From Polaribacter sp. SA4-10 (lineage in GTDB: Bacteria > Bacteroidota > Bacteroidia > Flavobacteriales > Flavobacteriaceae): a DNA stretch of 64,000 bases. The notes under the pieces are model-generated. The model saw nothing but the letters and a program-made list of their open reading frames with translations. It was not told the origin of the DNA and searched no databases. The stretch covers positions 366,398-430,397 of the forward strand of contig CATIQU010000035.1 in the NCBI GenBank assembly GCA_949519155.1, in the 5' to 3' direction. This document shows positions 61,256 through 64,000 of this stretch, piece by piece; within the stretch, counting starts at the first letter, position 1, and each line of letters starts with the position of its first letter. Position numbers and translations under genes: made by a program.

Positions 61256-61334
61256 CAGATTTTTAACGATAAAAACGCCAAGAGTTGTTTTTATAAAATA
61301 ATTTGTTTCATTCCTTTCTCAAATCTGTTATCGT
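61256..61334 (-). promoter_or_regulatory. Candidate rpsA mRNA leader with pseudoknot topology
   Basis: In the rpsA transcript, ACGATAA-CAGATTT (61334-61321) near the predicted 5' end can pair with TTATCGT (61272-61266) and AAATCTG (61262-61256) further down. The order is A1-B1-A2-B2, so the two perfect 7-bp helices cross (H-type pseudoknot) or exclude each other. S1 autoregulation is known in other bacteria. Confidence 0.5.
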
Positions 61335-61345
61335 AAAAAGGAGTG

Positions 61346-61353
61346 CAAATTTA
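61346..61353 (-). promoter_or_regulatory. -7 promoter box for rpsA
   Basis: TAAATTTG on the minus strand fits TAnnTTTG. It would start the transcript near 61339, only a few bases before the first arm of the leader structure. Confidence 0.55.
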
Positions 61354-61423
61354 CAAAAATCATTTGATTTTTAAGAGGTTAGAATTAATTAATTATTCTT
61401 TTTATTCTTGCTAATCAAAAAAC

Positions 61424-61431
61424 TACCTTTG
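61424..61431 (+). promoter_or_regulatory. -7 promoter box for queE
   Basis: TACCTTTG fits TAnnTTTG exactly and lies 35 bp upstream of the queE ATG. Confidence 0.55.
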
Positions 61432-61466
61432 CATTTTTAAAAACCTTTTGGTGGATCAGAATAACA

Positions 61467-62096
61467 ATGGATAAGAAAACACAAAATTTAGTAAATCAAG
61501 GTATCATGCTTCCGCTAATGGAAGAATTTTATACAATACAAGGCGAAGGATCCCATACAGGAACGGCAGCATACTTTATTAGAGTTGGAGGATGCGATGT
61601 CGGATGCCATTGGTGTGATGTAAAAGAAAGTTGGAATGCAGATTTACACCCACCTACATTAGCAGACACCATTGTTAAAAACGTAACAAAACATGCCAAC
61701 ACAGTTGTTATTACAGGTGGAGAACCATTAATGTGGTCTATGGATTATATTACAGAATTGCTTCAAAAAAACAAGATAAAAACACATATCGAAACCTCAG
61801 GAGCATATTCATTTTCAGGGAAATGGGACTGGTTTTGTTTGTCTCCAAAGAAAACGAAACTACCTTTAGAAGAAGTTTACAAAGAGGCAGATGAATTAAA
61901 AATGATAATTCATAACAAAACAGATTTTAGTTTTGCAGAAGAACAAGCCCAAAAAGTAGGTGTGAAATGTCAATTATTTTTACAACCAGAATGGAGTCGA
62001 AAAGAAAAAATGACGGAACTGATTGTGGACTATGTGATGAAAAACCCGAAATGGAAAATATCACTACAAACACATAAATACTTAAATATACCTTAA
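61467..62096 (+). CDS. queE: 7-carboxy-7-deazaguanine synthase
   Basis: Radical SAM enzyme of 209 residues in the queuosine/7-deazaguanine pathway, converting 6-carboxytetrahydropterin to CDG. The 4Fe-4S cluster motif is CDVGCHWC (Cys43, Cys47, Cys50), a CxxxCxxC form. EEFYTIQGEGSHTGTAAYFIR precedes it, and VVITGGEPLMW is the SAM-binding GGE motif. It stands alone with its own promoter; other que genes are not in this window. Confidence 0.95.
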   Translation: MDKKTQNLVNQGIMLPLMEEFYTIQGEGSHTGTAAYFIRVGGCDVGCHWCDVKESWNADLHPPTLADTIVKNVTKHANTVVITGGEPLMWSMDYITELLQKNKIKTHIETSGAYSFSGKWDWFCLSPKKTKLPLEEVYKEADELKMIIHNKTDFSFAEEQAQKVGVKCQLFLQPEWSRKEKMTELIVDYVMKNPKWKISLQTHKYLNIP

Positions 62097-62104
62097 TTTA
62101 TTAG

Positions 62105-62788
62105 TTATTTTTTTTTGATTAAAGCATAAATTTTGTCAAATTGTTCCTTTAAACCTAGGTCAGAATTATCAATTTCAATAGCATCGTCCGCTTTAATAAG
62201 TGGAGAATCTTTACGAGTAGAATCTAAATGATCTCTTTCAACTACGTTCTGTAAAATTTCTTCATAACTAACAACGTCCCCTTTAGCTATCAATTCTTTA
62301 TAACGTCTTTGAGCCCTTGTATCGGCAGAAGCAGTCATAAAAAGTTTGATTTCAGCATCCGGAAAAACAACCGTACCAATATCTCTACCGTCCATTACAA
62401 TCCCTTTGTATTTCCCCATTTCTTGCTGTACAAGAACTAACTTTCTTCTCACAGATGAAATTGCCGAAACTTTACTCACCAATTGAGATACCTCCAGAGT
62501 TCTAATTTCTTTTTCAACATTATCACCATTCAAAAACATTTCAGCGAAACCTAGATCTGGATTAAATTTAAACGTAAGGGTAATACTAGACAATCTATTC
62601 TCAAGTGCTTTCCAATCAAAATTATGAGAGGAAACTAAACCATAATTCATAGCAAAAAGAGTTACTGCTCTATACATAGCACCTGTATCAACATAAATAT
62701 ACCCCAACTGTTTTGCCAATGCTTTTGCTATTGTGCTTTTACCTGTAGATGAAAATCCATCAATTGCAATTGTAATTTTATCAATCAT
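62105..62788 (-). CDS. cmk: Cytidylate kinase
   Basis: (d)CMP kinase of 227 residues. Walker A is AIDGFSSTGKSTIAKALAKQL, CMP-binding residues are in YVDTGAMYRAVTL and VMDGRDIGTVVFPDAEIKLFMTASADTRAQRRYKEL, and the lid region is ERDHLDSTRKDSPLIKADDAIEIDNS. Length is normal. It lies 2 bp downstream of porQ on the same strand, a conserved pairing in this phylum. Confidence 0.96.
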   Translation of the reverse strand: MIDKITIAIDGFSSTGKSTIAKALAKQLGYIYVDTGAMYRAVTLFAMNYGLVSSHNFDWKALENRLSSITLTFKFNPDLGFAEMFLNGDNVEKEIRTLEVSQLVSKVSAISSVRRKLVLVQQEMGKYKGIVMDGRDIGTVVFPDAEIKLFMTASADTRAQRRYKELIAKGDVVSYEEILQNVVERDHLDSTRKDSPLIKADDAIEIDNSDLGLKEQFDKIYALIKKK

Positions 62789-62790
62789 AT

Positions 62791-63810
62791 TTATCGTCTG
62801 TCTAGATTAATTAATAAACTAAATGTGCTCGCATTTGCAGCGGCGTGAAATTTAGAATATGCATAATTGAACTTAAATTTATTCATTTTAATACCAAAAC
62901 CTAAAGAAACACCACTAAATGTTCTCGCATTTTGTAACGCTAATTCACGTGCTCTTCTAAAATTATATCCGGCACGTATATTAATCACACTATCAGGAAA
63001 CAACTCTGCACCAATGATGATATGACGGAACATATTATTTAAAAAATTAATATTCTCTGCTGCCACATTCCCTTCTAAATCAACTGTTTGACTCGATGGA
63101 TTTGATACGGAGATATCCCATTGTTGCAAATTATCCAAAGTTCCATACCATTTTAAAGGAACATATTGCAATCGATAAGAAACACCCAAAGCAATTTTTA
63201 GAGGTATTTTTTCTTGAATACCATTGAAAGGTTTTAACTGTGTTCCAATATTTCTTGCTACGATAGTGAAAGAAAAAGGCTTGTATTCACTGTAGTAAAG
63301 TAATGCAAAGTCGATAGCAGTACCAAAAGAAGTGTAATTACTAATGGTAGAATTTATAAATTTCAAATTAGCGCCAAAAAAGAAATTTGATCGAGGTATA
63401 TTAAAAGCATAACCAACAGAAATTGCAATATCATTAGCACTGAAATTTCCAGTTTCAACACCAAATTCATCAGCACCAATAATAGATCCATAATCTAAAT
63501 ATTTAATACTGCCATGAAGCGTTCCAAATCTTCTCGAAAGTGTTTTTGCATACGAAATAGAACCAATATTAATTCCGGCTAAATAACTAGAGTAATTTAC
63601 CGATAGATTATTATCTATCTCTGGATTAATAACCGAAGGATTCCATATCGGTTGATTTACATCATCCATAATATTAAGAGTTTCACCACCCAAAGCAATT
63701 TGTCTTGCAGAAGAAGAGAGATTCAAAAACTGATATACAGATTCACCAACAACTTGACCTTTTAGGCTTGATATATATAAAAGAAAAAAAATACTTAAAA
63801 TTTGTTTCAT
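62791..63810 (-). CDS. porQ: Type IX secretion system protein PorQ
   Basis: Outer-membrane beta-barrel protein of 339 residues with signal peptide (MKQILSIFFLLYISSLKG). Motifs VYQFLNLSSSARQIALGGETLNIMDD, NPSVINPEIDNNLSVNYSSYLAGINIG and the barrel end FKFNYAYSKFHAAANASTFSLLINL match the PorQ family. PorQ belongs to the type IX secretion accessory set, where it is thought to help anchor cargo at the surface. It links to the sorting-domain amylase at 30959 in this window. Confidence 0.88.
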   Translation of the reverse strand: MKQILSIFFLLYISSLKGQVVGESVYQFLNLSSSARQIALGGETLNIMDDVNQPIWNPSVINPEIDNNLSVNYSSYLAGINIGSISYAKTLSRRFGTLHGSIKYLDYGSIIGADEFGVETGNFSANDIAISVGYAFNIPRSNFFFGANLKFINSTISNYTSFGTAIDFALLYYSEYKPFSFTIVARNIGTQLKPFNGIQEKIPLKIALGVSYRLQYVPLKWYGTLDNLQQWDISVSNPSSQTVDLEGNVAAENINFLNNMFRHIIIGAELFPDSVINIRAGYNFRRARELALQNARTFSGVSLGFGIKMNKFKFNYAYSKFHAAANASTFSLLINLDRR

Positions 63811-63881
63811 AAAGTATTTTACAAAGAAAAAGGAATATCTTATATAATAACGTTTAAGATGTTATTTATTTCAAAAAAAGT

Positions 63882-63916
63882 AAAAAAAAACCTCATATCG
63901 TTAGATATGAGGTTTT
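63882..63916 (-). terminator. Terminator of the rRNA operon
   Basis: AAAACCTCATATC (63887-63899), loop GTTA, GATATGAGGTTTT (63904-63916); on the minus strand followed by a T run. It lies just past the 5S rRNA 3' end. Confidence 0.93.
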
Positions 63917-63942
63917 ATACACTGATTGTCTCAGTATAAAGA

Positions 63943-64000
63943 AAGGCGGCGACCTACTCTCCCACATAAATGCAGTACCATCGGCGCAATTGGGCTTAAC
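63943..64000 (-). rRNA. rrf: 5S rRNA, 3' part (gene continues past the right edge)
   Basis: On the minus strand the sequence contains CGATGGTACTGC and GTGGGAGAGTAGGTCGCCGCC, the conserved 3' half of bacterial 5S rRNA. About 58 nt are inside the window and the 5' part is cut. It marks the end of an rRNA operon running in from the right. Confidence 0.93.

Noticed and set aside
61223..61466. A preQ1 riboswitch upstream of queE
   Set aside because: I found no typical compact pseudoknot with an A-rich tail next to queE. The paired elements in this interval are placed for the rpsA transcript on the other strand.
1..64000. CRISPR arrays, insertion sequences, prophage or integrative-element genes
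   Set aside because: No regularly spaced repeats, transposase, integrase or phage structural genes are seen. The locus looks like stable chromosome.

Overview
The window looks like a stretch of a marine Flavobacteriaceae chromosome (Polaribacter/Tenacibaculum-like; genus is inference). Support: strongly AT-rich DNA, TAnnTTTG-type -7 promoter boxes, SusC/SusD pairs, a type IX secretion C-terminal sorting domain plus PorQ, and Bacteroidota-specific families (DUF493, DUF3822, parvulin clusters).

Positions 1-33754 form one large alpha-glucan (starch/glycogen/maltodextrin) utilisation locus. From left to right: a SusD (cut by the left edge) and SusC pair on the minus strand; a large membrane-anchored sensor with beta-propeller, Y_Y_Y and LuxR-type HTH parts; then a nine-gene minus-strand operon read from 22145 down to 7542. 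In transcription order this operon holds an MFS sugar transporter, beta-phosphoglucomutase, GH65 maltose phosphorylase, a cyclomaltodextrinase/neopullulanase-like GH13 lipoprotein, an alpha/beta-hydrolase esterase lipoprotein, an unusual polysaccharide-deacetylase/SGNH-hydrolase fusion, a GH31 alpha-glucosidase and two more GH13 lipoproteins. A LacI regulator (22292-23314) sits at the divergent centre, followed on the plus strand by SusC, SusD, SusE, a SusF-like protein with three tandem modules, a terminator, and a 931-residue GH13 amylase exported by type IX secretion. Inferred pathway: surface amylases cut the glucan, SusCD/E/F bind and import oligosaccharides, periplasmic GH13/GH31 trim them, the MFS carrier moves maltose inward, and GH65 plus PgmB give glucose and glucose 6-phosphate. 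Three ester-type hydrolase domains in the operon suggest that the substrate may carry acyl groups.

Positions 33790-42481 are housekeeping and accessory genes: cysteine desulfurase, Smr-domain protein, tyrosine-phosphatase-like protein, two tandem PPK2 kinases, LpxR-like lipid A deacylase, RecD-like helicase, a membrane protein of unknown function, DUF3822 and RsmD. Positions 42551-47627 are a minus-strand operon of DUF493, three parvulin/SurA-related periplasmic folding proteins and a MoxR ATPase. Positions 47721-51552 carry an AAA ATPase, RecQ, Fmt and HU. Next come YqgE (with no canonical start codon), a class IV aminotransferase, a START-like protein, tRNA-Met, a GNAT, tRNA-Gly, a rhomboid protease, an LpxL-type acyltransferase, a class V aminotransferase, GlmM, ribosomal protein S1, QueE, Cmk and PorQ. 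The right edge cuts into the 3' end of a minus-strand 5S rRNA gene, so an rRNA operon ends here.

The most interesting non-coding signals are: a matched pair of operator-like and direct-repeat elements flanking lacI; a long inverted repeat abutting the start codon of the sugar transporter, with a competing hairpin; and a crossing pair of 7-bp helices (pseudoknot topology) at the predicted 5' end of the rpsA mRNA.
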